This document shows, in pieces, positions 43,773 to 53,089 of a stretch of DNA of 64,000 nucleotides. The notes beneath the pieces are model-generated. The model searched no databases, was not told the origin of the DNA, and worked only from the letters and a program-made list of their open reading frames with translations. The DNA comes from Alteromonadaceae bacterium 2753L.S.0a.02 (GTDB lineage Bacteria; Pseudomonadota; Gammaproteobacteria; Pseudomonadales; Cellvibrionaceae). Every line of letters starts with the position of its first letter. Position 1 is the stretch's first letter. The DNA lies in contig VISH01000001.1 in assembly GCA_007827375.1 (NCBI GenBank), forward strand, positions 434,001 through 498,000, in the 5' to 3' direction. The position numbers and the translations under genes are program-made.

Positions 43773-43860
43773 CCTGCAAGGGTCTCGACATACAGGAGAG
43801 TGCTGCTGACATCCTGGTAGCCCGTCTTGATATGACAGGAACAGGTTCTGATATGCCAGC
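43773..43860. repeat. Short relative of the CCWGG phased array
   Basis: Five cores, CCTGC, ACAGGA, CCTGGT, ACAGGA and CCAGC, at about 43773, 43792, 43813, 43835 and 43856, with steps of 19, 21, 22 and 21 bp. The units TGACATCCTGGTAGCCCGTC and TGATATGACAGGAACAGGTT align with each other, and ATGACAGGAA also occurs at the end of the larger array (37830-37839). A dispersed family is therefore possible. Confidence 0.5.
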
Positions 43861-44298
43861 GAGCTCTTGTTTTTACTTCGCCAATTAATGACTCCATCAA
43901 CGTGCTACCACAGGTTTGGCTAACTGCGACATGCTTCGTCCCTTTGGTGTATGTTGCATACGATTTTCGCACAGCTATTGATGAGTGTGCGGATATTGCT
44001 ATTCACTCAAGAATAATCTTAGGGAACCTCTTAAAATTTGTACGGCGATAATTTATTGATAATACCCACCGACAACAAACTTAATAATCAGTTAATTTCA
44101 ACGGCCTGTTATCCTCAATTAAGAGCACACTTGCTTTTCACAGCCTCACTTACTCGTCACCGTTTCAGTGAATTTTATCTTCACTCAACGCGCGACTTAC
44201 AGTAGAAGCCATGCAATTTTTTACTCACCATTAATTTAAATGATGGCAACACCGCTTTGCATAAATCAATAAAGACAGCCCCTAGATTGACTAAAGCG

Positions 44299-44311
44299 GA
44301 ACCGGGTTCCA
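44299..44311 (+). promoter_or_regulatory. Palindrome upstream of the TonB receptor, candidate operator
   Basis: GGAACC-G-GGTTCC, a perfect 13-bp palindrome, 208 bp before the receptor ATG. The form is like the operators of LacI-type sugar repressors, but no such regulator gene is in this window. Assignment is an inference. Confidence 0.35.
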
Positions 44312-44518
44312 CAATCGATTACAGCTGCTTTTGTCGCAATTTTATTCATTCAATAAAAAAATAGTCTGTTCTAGTTTTTTAATGACGCACACTCAATTGC
44401 GGTAGCTCAGCTCACCAATGCCGAAAAAAATTAATCGCGGGGAACCCACTACTACAATAATCACGGGATATTTGCGGCATATCAAAACCGTTGTAAAAAT
44501 AATTCAAGAGAGTTATTC

Positions 44519-47500
44519 ATGAATAAGAAATTACTTTGCAGAAATCATTCGCTACGTTTGGGTTTGGCATCGTCGTTCGTTGTGTTGATGAGTTCGCTCG
44601 CAACACAGGCTATGGCACAAGATGAATCGCAAGTAAAGAGCGATTTGCTGGAAGAACAAGTGATCGTTACCGGCACCAAGATGAATTTAAAGAACGCACA
44701 GGATATTAAACGGGAAGCTGATACTGTGGTTGATGCCCTGTCTGCTGAAGACATCGGCTCACTGCCCGATAGAAGCGTGCTGGAGGCCATTCAGCGCTTA
44801 CCCGGCGTTTCCGTAGAACGTTTTGCTGGCCCCGACGACCCCGATCACTTCAGCGTCGAAGGTTCAGGAGCCATTATTCGCGGGATGACACAAACCCGTT
44901 CAGAATTTAATGGTCGCGATTCCTTTACGGCAAACTCCGGTCGCGGCTTGAACTTCCAGGATGTCTCGCCAGAGTTAATGCAGGGTGTAGACATCTACAA
45001 GAACCAAACTGCCGATATGATTGAGGGTGGTATTGGGGGTTCAATCAGTTTGCGTACCCGTAAGCCTTTTGATCAGGATGGTCGCCAAGTCGCCTTTAAC
45101 ATTGATTATTCCTACGGTGATCTTGCCGAAGAATGGAGCCCAACTTATTCTGGCTTGTTCAGCGATCGCTGGGATACCGGTATTGGTGAATTTGGTTTTC
45201 TGGTGAGCTTCGCCAATTCCGAGCTCTACGGTGAAAGTCATGGGATACAGAGTGACGCCTACGTGAGATACGAGGCCGACCTTATTCCGGGAGGCGAGCG
45301 TTTCCAGGATGCGGTCGCCCCTGACGAAACTGCGTATGTATGGATGCCCAACTCCGCCAACGCATTGATAAAAGAAGACGATCGCAAGCGACAAGGTATC
45401 TCTACAGCCGTGCAATGGGCAAACCCCAGTGAAACCTTGGAAGTGACCGGTGAATATTTTCGCTCTGACTCATCATTAGGTTGGCACGAAAACGCGATTA
45501 AGTATCAAGGCTCCTACCCTGAAAATACAACGGACGTTCGCTCTACCGCACGCGAAGGTCAAACCATTGAATTCAATGATCAGGGCCTATTCCAAGGCGG
45601 CGAATTACGTTACCTCAACTGGCTTACCAGTGGCCAGAACAGTGATCATGTTATAGGCGACGCTCGCAATTCTTCTTATGAGTTTGGTCAGAAAATGCAG
45701 TTCGATACCAGACTGGTTGATACAGACAATCTTGTAGAAGATTATTCTCTCAAAGGCGTTTGGAGACCGACAGATAATTTCGAACTGTCTGCAGACTACC
45801 AGTATGTAAAAGCCAAAACAGAAGAAGATGACCTCGTTATTCACACAGGTTCTTTTGCTGGTCAAAAATATTATCTCGGCGATACTCCTGAACTGACTTT
45901 AGTCGACCCCTGGTTTGGTTATCGCGACGCCCATCCTGATGAATTTGCACCGGGTTCCGATTACACAGCCGGGTTTAGCACGAATACAAACACTGAATAT
46001 TCTGCGCCTGGCGATGCCGATTACTTCCAGGATTACAACAACTATTTCTGGCGGTCTGCTATGGAGCACTATGAACGCTCCGAAGGTGAACTCGCCGCAG
46101 GTCGTATTGATGGAACGGTTTTCTTCGACGATATATTCCTCACCGCAGTGAAGTTTGGTGTGCGCTACGCAGATCGGGAACAACTGGTTCACCGTACTTC
46201 CTGGAACTGGAAATCTGTTGGGCCTGAATGGTCCGGATCTACTCCCGCAGCCTGGGTGTTGGATGAGGCTTATGCCCCACAACTTGGCGACCTCGAATAT
46301 GTTGATTGGTCCAACTTCCATCGGGGAGGCGTTGTTAATGTTCCCGGTAATAAAACACTTCATGCTACTGAGAGCTTCGTCCGCGCTGTGCGCGATTTCC
46401 GACGAGAGCTTATTAGCTCCAGTGGTGGTGAGTGGAATAACGTCGGAACTGCAGACGACCCCAATCAGGGCCGCTATGCAAACCGTTATGGGGTCGACGA
46501 TCGCTATGGTCTTTTCTGGCCGGGTGAGATTAGTTACACCCGCGAGCAGAACCAAGCCTTCTACACTCGCCTTGACTTTGCAAACGACGGTGCACTTCGC
46601 TATAGCGGTAACATCGGTTTCCGCTACGTTAAGCTGAAGCGCCAAGCAGATGGTTCTGTGGTTTATCCAAACTTAGCCCCGGCAAGATACCCACCGGCAA
46701 CTGTTTCATTGCCACTCACCAATGAAAGTGTAATGGCGGAAATGCAGCGCCAGGTCGATGAAGGCATTTTTGCGGATATTGAAGCCGCCCTTGAAGGCAA
46801 CCCCTGGGTCGACGAACCAGAAAGCTACCTATCTGACGCCGATAGAGCATTTGGCAACGGCGCGGCATTGCCAACAAGAGCAGAAAAAGATTTCGAACTG
46901 TTTCTGCCAAGTCTCAACCTAAAAGTTGAGATGACGGATGACCTTATCGCCCGATTTGCTGTCGCCAAGGCTGCAGCTTATCCCGATATATCCGAGGTGA
47001 GAAACCGTATCAATATCGGCTTGCTGAATTATCAGATTGGCGAAGAACGCTATCAAGATTTACCAGAACTGGAAGATGGCTCCGCTGACCCGCGAGAAGG
47101 CATGATCGAACGAACTTATGTTCGTGGCTGGACCGGAAGCGGCGGCAACCCTACCCTGGAACCCATGATGTCAACACAGTACGACATCGCGTTGGAATGG
47201 TACTTCTCCGATGTAGGCCAATTAAGTGGAACAATTTTCCATAAAAACCTAAGTAATTATTTCATTAAAGGTGCGTCATACCAGGTAATTACCAATCCAC
47301 TTTCTGGCGAATCCCGCCCAGTCGACGTTGAAGCCACCGTCAATGGCGGCAAAGCGAAGATGGACGGATTTGAATTGGCTTACCAACAATTCTTCGAAGG
47401 CATGTTCGATGGTTTTGGTGTTCAAGCGACCTATACCTATATCGACGCAAGCGGCGTTCCCAACACCGCCTACGATGCTAACGAATTGGAGGCCTGGGAG

Positions 47501-47932
47501 GATGAACAACGCGATCTTGATCCCGATGGCCAGGCAGATTGGATTGGAGACAACGCCAACGACCCCGGTCTGCGCGTAAGTCTGGCGACTATTCCGCTAC
47601 AGGGCCAATCCAAAGAAACCGTTAACCTCATTGGTATGTACGAAAAATATGGCTGGAATGCACGTTTAGCCTACAACTGGCGATCCAAATATCTGCTTAC
47701 TACCCGTGATGTGATCAGTAAAGTACCGTTGTGGAACGATAACTACGGTCAGCTTGATGGTTCGTTGTTTTACGACATCAACGATTACTTCACTGTCGGT
47801 ATGCAGATGACCAATATTCTGGATTCACAAACTAAAACCATCATGATGCTTAACGATGAAGGTATGACCGCAGGCCGTTCCTGGTTTGTGGCAGACCGTC
47901 GTGTTGCATTTGTCGTAAAAGGAAACTTTTAA
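44519..47932 (+). CDS. TonB-dependent receptor for a carbohydrate (Caulobacter/Xanthomonas type)
   Basis: A 1137-residue outer membrane receptor of the long TonB-Xanth-Caul subfamily. A signal peptide ends at MAQ; the plug (about 45-190) opens with EEQVIVTGTKMNLKNAQ and includes SLPDRSVLEAIQRLPGVSVERF, IIRGMTQTRSEFNGRDSF and MIEGGIGGSISLRTRKPFD. The barrel ends with a terminal phenylalanine (VVKGNF). Family members carry oligosaccharides through the outer membrane. The next gene, 158 bp on, encodes a lipoprotein with three CBM22/CBM4-type domains, so xylo- or gluco-oligosaccharides are likely ligands. A hairpin sits in the gap. Confidence 0.9.
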   Translation: MNKKLLCRNHSLRLGLASSFVVLMSSLATQAMAQDESQVKSDLLEEQVIVTGTKMNLKNAQDIKREADTVVDALSAEDIGSLPDRSVLEAIQRLPGVSVERFAGPDDPDHFSVEGSGAIIRGMTQTRSEFNGRDSFTANSGRGLNFQDVSPELMQGVDIYKNQTADMIEGGIGGSISLRTRKPFDQDGRQVAFNIDYSYGDLAEEWSPTYSGLFSDRWDTGIGEFGFLVSFANSELYGESHGIQSDAYVRYEADLIPGGERFQDAVAPDETAYVWMPNSANALIKEDDRKRQGISTAVQWANPSETLEVTGEYFRSDSSLGWHENAIKYQGSYPENTTDVRSTAREGQTIEFNDQGLFQGGELRYLNWLTSGQNSDHVIGDARNSSYEFGQKMQFDTRLVDTDNLVEDYSLKGVWRPTDNFELSADYQYVKAKTEEDDLVIHTGSFAGQKYYLGDTPELTLVDPWFGYRDAHPDEFAPGSDYTAGFSTNTNTEYSAPGDADYFQDYNNYFWRSAMEHYERSEGELAAGRIDGTVFFDDIFLTAVKFGVRYADREQLVHRTSWNWKSVGPEWSGSTPAAWVLDEAYAPQLGDLEYVDWSNFHRGGVVNVPGNKTLHATESFVRAVRDFRRELISSSGGEWNNVGTADDPNQGRYANRYGVDDRYGLFWPGEISYTREQNQAFYTRLDFANDGALRYSGNIGFRYVKLKRQADGSVVYPNLAPARYPPATVSLPLTNESVMAEMQRQVDEGIFADIEAALEGNPWVDEPESYLSDADRAFGNGAALPTRAEKDFELFLPSLNLKVEMTDDLIARFAVAKAAAYPDISEVRNRINIGLLNYQIGEERYQDLPELEDGSADPREGMIERTYVRGWTGSGGNPTLEPMMSTQYDIALEWYFSDVGQLSGTIFHKNLSNYFIKGASYQVITNPLSGESRPVDVEATVNGGKAKMDGFELAYQQFFEGMFDGFGVQATYTYIDASGVPNTAYDANELEAWEDEQRDLDPDGQADWIGDNANDPGLRVSLATIPLQGQSKETVNLIGMYEKYGWNARLAYNWRSKYLLTTRDVISKVPLWNDNYGQLDGSLFYDINDYFTVGMQMTNILDSQTKTIMMLNDEGMTAGRSWFVADRRVAFVVKGNF

Positions 47933-47942
47933 ACAATAACAA

Positions 47943-47971
47943 CAGCTGCAAGTGCAATGCGCTTGCAGCTG
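47943..47971. repeat. Hairpin between the TonB receptor and the CBM lipoprotein
   Basis: Perfect 10-bp arms CAGCTGCAAG (47943-47952) and CTTGCAGCTG (47962-47971), 9-nt loop, just after the receptor stop. No T-run, so likely a processing or attenuation hairpin that allows different expression of two co-transcribed genes. Confidence 0.55.
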
Positions 47972-48090
47972 ATGCAACGCACCGTAATCAATATGTACTC
48001 AAACACATTGCAGGAAAATTTTCCGCAAAGAGTACCAAGCAAATGAACGCGTGCTTAAAGCCAAAAATTGAATGAATAATGAGGTTTAAC

Positions 48091-49686
48091 ATGTTTAATA
48101 ACGACCTTTATAAAAAAATTGGGGCGAGCCTTATTCTCGTGGGCGGAATCGCCGCACTTACGTCGCTCGGAGGTTGTGGATTCGGCCAAGACTACGACTC
48201 ACCTTTTGAGCAACCAACACCCACACCAGAACCAACCCCAGGCCCAGAACCAACGCCAACACCCGAACCTACTCCAGGGCCTGATAACCCCTGGCTGGGC
48301 ATCACACTGCTCATGCAAAACACTGGATTGGAAGATAGCGATACAGAAACAACGGGTTGGGTTCCCCAGGGTGGCGTAACAATGTCGGTTAGCACCGACA
48401 CCGCGTTTGCTGGCAGCAACAGTCTCCTGGTTGCAGATCGCACAGATACTTGGCAGGGCGCAGGTTACGATTTGGTCGGCAAACTTGAATCGAATACTGC
48501 ATATGTATTTTCGGCATATGTTCGTGCAGTATCGCCAGATACCACCAATGTAAAAATTACCGTTAAGACAACCGATGATGGCACAGACAGCTACTCAGGG
48601 GTTAGTGACGAAGTCACTGCTACCGATACTGATTGGGTTGAATTGCGCGGCAACTTCACTACCGGTGATCTCACCAACGTAACAGCACAATTCGCCTATG
48701 TTGAAGGACCTGCGTCTGGCATATCCTATTACATCGATGAATTTACTGTACGTCTCGCCGTTGATTCAGAAGTTCCCAATGGTGATCTTGAGTCTGAAGA
48801 AAACACCGTTGACCCCTGGAAAGGTCAGGGGAGCGCGACGGTAACCCTGGACTCAAGCATTGCTAACTCAGGTAATAATAGTGTGCTCGTCGCAAACAGA
48901 ACTCAAAATTGGGAAGGTGGAGCCTACGATTTATTCGGCGTTCTGGAGGCTAATACCGACTACCTGATTAGCGTGTCTGCACGCATGTCCTCTCCTGCCG
49001 AGGAAAACCTCAAAGTGACCATCAAAACTACGGAAAACGGCGAAGCTGCCTACAATGGTGTTGCGGGTGACACCATGGTTTCCGATACCGGCTGGACAAC
49101 AATCAGTGGCAACTTCTCAACGGGCGACCTTACCAACGTTACGGAATTTCTACTGTATGTCGAAAGCGCGAATGCCACGGCATCTTATTATTTAGATGAT
49201 TTGATGGTGCAGCTAAGTCCAGCAGTGGACACACCTAATGGCGATATTGAAGCAGATGCCACAGACGTGAGCCCTTGGTATGGACAGGGTTCACCCACCC
49301 TAGCTGTCGATTCAACCGATGGGTTTGCGCACGGTGGAAGCAACAGCTTGTCAGTGAGTGCTCGTACACAGAATTGGGAAGGCGCGGCTTACTCCATTAT
49401 CGACATGCTCGAAGACAACCGCCGCTATTTACTCACAGCCTATGTTCGAATGGACGAGCCCATTTCTGGTGATATTGCAATGACCGTGAAAAGGGTTGAA
49501 ACCGGACAAAGCGATTCCTATACCAACATTGGAACTGTAACAGCCAGCGATACTGGATGGACCGAAATCAGTGGAACCTATGATATTGGTGACATGACCG
49601 ACGTTACTGACTTGTTCCTCTATTTTGAAAGCCCAGATGCGACTGCTTCTTTCTTTGTTGATGACCTTAGTGTTGAACAGAGATAA
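48091..49686 (+). CDS. Lipoprotein with three tandem CBM22/CBM4-type domains
   Basis: A 531-residue lipoprotein from the ATG at 48091, which has GAGG six bases upstream; an ATG at 48079 is less well placed. The lipobox is TSLGGC. A Pro/Thr/Glu repeat linker (PTPTPEPTPGPEP) leads to three domains of about 140 residues each (about 75-220, 225-370, 375-531), each with the pattern of a W-x-G-x-G start, R-T-x-x-W-x-G-A-x-Y-D and a terminal S-Y-Y-x-D-D or equivalent. This is the carbohydrate-binding pattern of CBM22 and CBM4/9, often xylan-binding. There is no catalytic domain. It fits a surface glycan-binding protein serving the TonB receptor encoded just upstream, in a role similar to SusD or SGBP. 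Confidence 0.85.
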   Translation: MFNNDLYKKIGASLILVGGIAALTSLGGCGFGQDYDSPFEQPTPTPEPTPGPEPTPTPEPTPGPDNPWLGITLLMQNTGLEDSDTETTGWVPQGGVTMSVSTDTAFAGSNSLLVADRTDTWQGAGYDLVGKLESNTAYVFSAYVRAVSPDTTNVKITVKTTDDGTDSYSGVSDEVTATDTDWVELRGNFTTGDLTNVTAQFAYVEGPASGISYYIDEFTVRLAVDSEVPNGDLESEENTVDPWKGQGSATVTLDSSIANSGNNSVLVANRTQNWEGGAYDLFGVLEANTDYLISVSARMSSPAEENLKVTIKTTENGEAAYNGVAGDTMVSDTGWTTISGNFSTGDLTNVTEFLLYVESANATASYYLDDLMVQLSPAVDTPNGDIEADATDVSPWYGQGSPTLAVDSTDGFAHGGSNSLSVSARTQNWEGAAYSIIDMLEDNRRYLLTAYVRMDEPISGDIAMTVKRVETGQSDSYTNIGTVTASDTGWTEISGTYDIGDMTDVTDLFLYFESPDATASFFVDDLSVEQR

Positions 49687-49712
49687 AGTCATACCCAAGT
49701 AAGCTATCAATA

Positions 49713-49738
49713 CCCCGGCCACCGTGCCGGGGTTTTTT
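49713..49738 (+). terminator. Terminator of the TonB receptor/CBM lipoprotein unit
   Basis: CCCCGG / CCGGGG stem with an extended CAC/GTG part and one bulge, followed by six T, about 28 bp after the stop. Confidence 0.85.
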
Positions 49739-49809
49739 ATGCCTTGATTAATTGCGCAGTACAAAAACGGGATTTAAAATTCGCGAATATTCCTAATGTA
49801 TAAAGCTCC

Positions 49810-50010
49810 ATGTTCGCCCACACCCATACCCAGAAAACCACCTGCCCCTACTGCGCCGAGCGCATCGAAATTGTGATCGATGGCTCTGTGGAAGAGCAAT
49901 CTTTTATCGAAGACTGCCAGGTATGTTGCCGCCCTATTCAATTTACGGTTTACATCAGCGGCGACGATCAGGTGATGATCGACGCCCAGGGCGATAACGA
50001 AAGTTATTGA
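49810..50010 (+). CDS. CPXCG-motif cysteine-rich protein
   Basis: A 66-residue zinc-binding-like protein. Cys12 and Cys15 (CPYC) and Cys36, Cys39 and Cys40 (DCQVCCRPI) match the small CPXCG-motif family; here the first motif is CPYCA. The function of the family is unknown. It converges on the next gene. Confidence 0.85.
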   Translation: MFAHTHTQKTTCPYCAERIEIVIDGSVEEQSFIEDCQVCCRPIQFTVYISGDDQVMIDAQGDNESY

Positions 50011-50011
50011 A

Positions 50012-50788
50012 TTAACGCTTGCTAACACCAAGGGTTATCAAGGCCCCGACCTGCTGGCGATAGTCGAGATAACGCTGCCCCCACTGCTTAATCAAGTCCC
50101 GCTCTTCGAAATAAACCCCTACCGCGATGTAGAGCGTCATTCCAACGGCAAGCATCAACATGGACGCTGTCATATGCGGCACGCACCAGGTACCGATGAT
50201 GACGCCCAGCATAATCGGGTGGCGGCTGTAGCGGTACATCCAGTGTTCTTTAAAGGCAACCTGGGTATAGGGCTTTCCGATAGCCGCCAACCACGCTTGT
50301 CGTAAGCCAAACAAATCGAAATGGTTAATTGCAAAGGTGGCTGCCAGCAGGTAGACCCAGCCAAACGCAAAGCCGGCCCAAAGTAAAATATTTACAGCGC
50401 CACTGCTGTGCCATACCTCGCCGGGCAGTGGCTGCCAGGCAACCACCGTCAATGCCAACACTAAGCCACTGGCCAATACGAAGGTGCTGCGTTCCGCCGC
50501 CTGGGGAAAGAGCGCGTTAAATTTTTGCTTGAATGACTTACGAGCCATCACGCTATGCTGCAAGCCAAACAACAGTAACAATACGATGTTAATGAGGCTG
50601 GCCAGCCAGATTGATTCGCTCACAGCAAACAATCCCAGGGGCAACAGCCCGGCCATCGCCAAAATGAAAGACGCCAAACCGGCAACGCCTAAGGCATAGC
50701 AGCATGTGCTGTAAAGCAGAATACCCACACCTTTTGCCGTGAATTCTGATGCCTCCGGTGCCTCGTAAATGATTGATTCGTTATACAT
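50012..50788 (-). CDS. mddA: MddA-like methanethiol S-methyltransferase
   Basis: A 258-residue integral membrane protein with about six helices. The family pattern includes QHSVMARKSFKQKF near residue 80, NHFDLFGLRQAW, the YRYSRHPIMLGV segment that binds SAM, MTASMLMLAVGMTLYI and EERDLIKQWGQRYLDYRQQV. MddA methylates methanethiol to dimethyl sulfide. NnrU/isoprenylcysteine methyltransferase relatives share the C-terminal motif, so the exact substrate is not certain. Confidence 0.78.
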   Translation of the reverse strand: MYNESIIYEAPEASEFTAKGVGILLYSTCCYALGVAGLASFILAMAGLLPLGLFAVSESIWLASLINIVLLLLFGLQHSVMARKSFKQKFNALFPQAAERSTFVLASGLVLALTVVAWQPLPGEVWHSSGAVNILLWAGFAFGWVYLLAATFAINHFDLFGLRQAWLAAIGKPYTQVAFKEHWMYRYSRHPIMLGVIIGTWCVPHMTASMLMLAVGMTLYIAVGVYFEERDLIKQWGQRYLDYRQQVGALITLGVSKR

Positions 50789-50889
50789 AAAAATGTCTCC
50801 TTGTTGAAATCGCGGGCATTTTCGCGATCAGCGCCGTAGCAATCCACTTCAGATCCTGTAGTATTTAACTTCTATTTATTGAGTTAGGA

Positions 50890-51606
50890 ATGGCTAATAT
50901 GTCCCTCTATGGTCAATATTGCCCGGTATCCAAAGCCGTTGAAGTACTTGGCGAACGTTGGACACTGCTGGTGGTACGCGAGTTACTGTTGGGCAGCACG
51001 CGCTTCAACGAGCTGCAACGCGGCCTTTCAAAAATGTCGCCCTCACTGCTCACCAAGCGACTTAAAGAATTGGAAGAAGCCAACCTTTTATACCGTATTA
51101 AAATCAGTGGCCAGAAAGGTTACGAATACCACCTCACTCCTGCAGGGAAAGATTTAATGCCGCTGGTTATGGAGCTGGCGCGCTGGGGCATGGTTTGGGT
51201 AAAAGACTCACTATCGCAGCAAGATGGCGATGTGGAATTTTTGTTGTGGGATATTCACCGCAATATTAAAAAACAATATTTGCCCTTAAAGAAAGCCGTC
51301 ATTAAATTTTACTTTGCCGAGCTCGAGCGTTTTCAAAGCTGGTGGATAATTGTTGAAGGCGACAAGGTGGATTTATGTACCGACAAACCTGCCGATGAAT
51401 CCGACCTTTACGTTAACACCGATGTTATTACGCTGTGCAAAGTATGGTTGGGCGATATCCCCTGGAAAACCGCGCTCAATTCCAAACAGGTGGAATTGTT
51501 GGGCAACCGTTTACTGGCCAACGAAATTCACCAGTGGCTTGGCCATTCAATTACACAAGCCCTGGTAAAAGATATGCCGGGTTTTCAGCTTGGCTCAAAC
51601 GCTTAA
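50890..51606 (+). CDS. HxlR-family transcriptional regulator
   Basis: A 238-residue regulator with an N-terminal HxlR winged helix (about 8-100: CPVSKAVEVLGERWTLLVVRELLLG, then MSPSLLTKRLKELEEANLLYR). The C-terminal 130 residues form a separate domain, probably ligand-binding (SCP2-like in similar proteins). It is divergent from the MddA-like gene and a candidate regulator of it, or of the peroxiredoxin gene 66 bp downstream. Confidence 0.9.
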   Translation: MANMSLYGQYCPVSKAVEVLGERWTLLVVRELLLGSTRFNELQRGLSKMSPSLLTKRLKELEEANLLYRIKISGQKGYEYHLTPAGKDLMPLVMELARWGMVWVKDSLSQQDGDVEFLLWDIHRNIKKQYLPLKKAVIKFYFAELERFQSWWIIVEGDKVDLCTDKPADESDLYVNTDVITLCKVWLGDIPWKTALNSKQVELLGNRLLANEIHQWLGHSITQALVKDMPGFQLGSNA

Positions 51607-51672
51607 GTATTCGCAAGACATACAGCGAAATGCAACACGCCAATTAAAACGTTGTACAAGGAGGAAGATGCA

Positions 51673-52359
51673 ATGAAATATCCGAACACTTATTGGAATC
51701 TCAATTCGCTGAAATGGTTTCTGGCTGTGATTTTTACTGTGAGCATTTCAGCAAGTGCTATTGAATTACCTAAAAACTTACCAAACCTTAAAAACCCAAA
51801 CGAAAAATCCCTGGGAACGCTGGACCTTGAATTCGGCCTGCCACCTGGCAGTATGGTTGCTGATTTTACAATTAATGATCACACAGGGAACCCCACTCCG
51901 TTCCACAACTTGGTCTCGAAAGGCCCTCTGTTGGTAATCTTCTATCGCGGTGGCTGGTGCCCTTACTGCAACCGCCAGATTTATTCACTCACGCAAGCGT
52001 GGCCGGAATTTAAAAAACGCAAGGTATTGCCGGTACTCATTAGTGTTGATAAACCCGACGCATCGGCCATGGCCGTGCGCACTTACGAAATACCCTTCCC
52101 GGTATTGTCTGACCCCAAACTGGTGGCTCACAATATTTTTAATGTTGCCATGCAGGTAGACGACAATCTCGCTAAAAAATATCGCGGTTACGGAATTGTA
52201 CTGGAGGATTGGTCTGGGGAAGAACACCATAAAATAGCTGTGGCGTCGGCATTTTTAATCGACACAACCAGCAAGGTATTGTGGTCGCACAGCGACACCA
52301 ATTATAAAAAACGCCCCAGTGTTGCGCAGTTATTGAAAGTGATTGATGAAACCTTGTAG
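51673..52359 (+). CDS. Exported peroxiredoxin-like AhpC/TSA protein
   Basis: A 228-residue protein from the ATG at 51673 with a good GGAGGA site; a first methionine at 51652 is less likely. An N-terminal hydrophobic signal segment (FLAVIFTVSISASA) suggests a periplasmic location. The thioredoxin-fold part (about 60-225) has FYRGGWCPYCNRQI, with a C-P-Y-C active site, and PFPVLSDPKLVAHNIF, typical of AhpC/TSA proteins. It converges on a glutaredoxin gene and may share a redox role. Confidence 0.85.
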   Translation: MKYPNTYWNLNSLKWFLAVIFTVSISASAIELPKNLPNLKNPNEKSLGTLDLEFGLPPGSMVADFTINDHTGNPTPFHNLVSKGPLLVIFYRGGWCPYCNRQIYSLTQAWPEFKKRKVLPVLISVDKPDASAMAVRTYEIPFPVLSDPKLVAHNIFNVAMQVDDNLAKKYRGYGIVLEDWSGEEHHKIAVASAFLIDTTSKVLWSHSDTNYKKRPSVAQLLKVIDETL

Positions 52360-52378
52360 CTCAATCGCAAAAACAAAA

Positions 52379-52807
52379 TTATTTATAAATACGCTCAAAA
52401 CCAGCGACAGTAAAGCCATTCATGCGTTTGTCGCCAACGACTATTACCGGAACACCGCGACCGCCCAGGCGGTCGTAGTCGCGTTTGGCAGCGCTATTTT
52501 TCTCAATATCATATTCGGTGTACGCAATACCCTGTTGTTTGAAATAGCGTCTTGCTTTTTTACAATAGCCACACCAGCTGGTGGAATACATAAGCACCTG
52601 TTGTGACTTGGCAGACTGATAATATTCAATATTGTCGTAACTGACAGCCTCGTAGGAGTTTATCTTGGGCTCCAGCTTTTCAGCCTTATCTTTGTCTTCA
52701 GGAGCATCACCATAATGTACCCGACCTTGCGCATCGGTCCATTTATAGATATCACCCGCTTGTGCTGAGCTCGCGATCACCCAAAGTATTAGAAATAATG
52801 CTTTCAA
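52379..52807 (-). CDS. Exported DUF4124-glutaredoxin fusion
   Basis: A 142-residue protein: signal peptide (ending SAQA), a DUF4124 motif (IYKWTDAQGRVHYGDAPED), then a glutaredoxin-fold domain (about 68-142) with C-G-Y-C in MYSTSWCGYCKKARRYF and GVPVIVVGDKRMNGF. Such fusions occur in several Gammaproteobacteria. Likely a periplasmic thiol-disulfide protein. It ends 19 bp from the peroxiredoxin stop, tail to tail. Confidence 0.88.
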   Translation of the reverse strand: MKALFLILWVIASSAQAGDIYKWTDAQGRVHYGDAPEDKDKAEKLEPKINSYEAVSYDNIEYYQSAKSQQVLMYSTSWCGYCKKARRYFKQQGIAYTEYDIEKNSAAKRDYDRLGGRGVPVIVVGDKRMNGFTVAGFERIYK

Positions 52808-53089
52808 TATTAATTCCCGGTTGGCTGAAGCAGTGCAATGTTTACAAGCTATCTCGGTAGCTCTGCACGAATAAGCGCATGCACGCTGTTGTCAGCATAG
52901 CCAAAATCGGGTAAATGTTCAGCAACAAAACTGACTTAAGGAAATTCTAATAAATGAGAAATTTTTTGTGGAAGCAGTAAGTACTCCCAAGCCTAGAGTT
53001 TACTTCCGTAGATAAGGATCGACCGGGCTGGCGCTCGCGGAAGGAACTGACGCCGCCGTGAGGGAAATAAGTCATTTTTAACAGCTCCC

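Larger units (their letters stand above)
43665..44518. other. Long intergenic region upstream of the TonB receptor
   Basis: About 850 bp without a supported gene. It holds a short CCWGG-like repeat series (43773-43860), a perfect odd palindrome GGAACCGGGTTCC at 44299-44311, and a T/A-rich leader just before 44519. A 103-codon minus-strand frame at 43661-43972 lacks start signals, a motif and composition evidence. Confidence 0.55.

Noticed and set aside
43661..43972. 103-codon minus-strand frame after the YadGH pair
   Set aside because: No start signals and part of it is made of the short repeat series.
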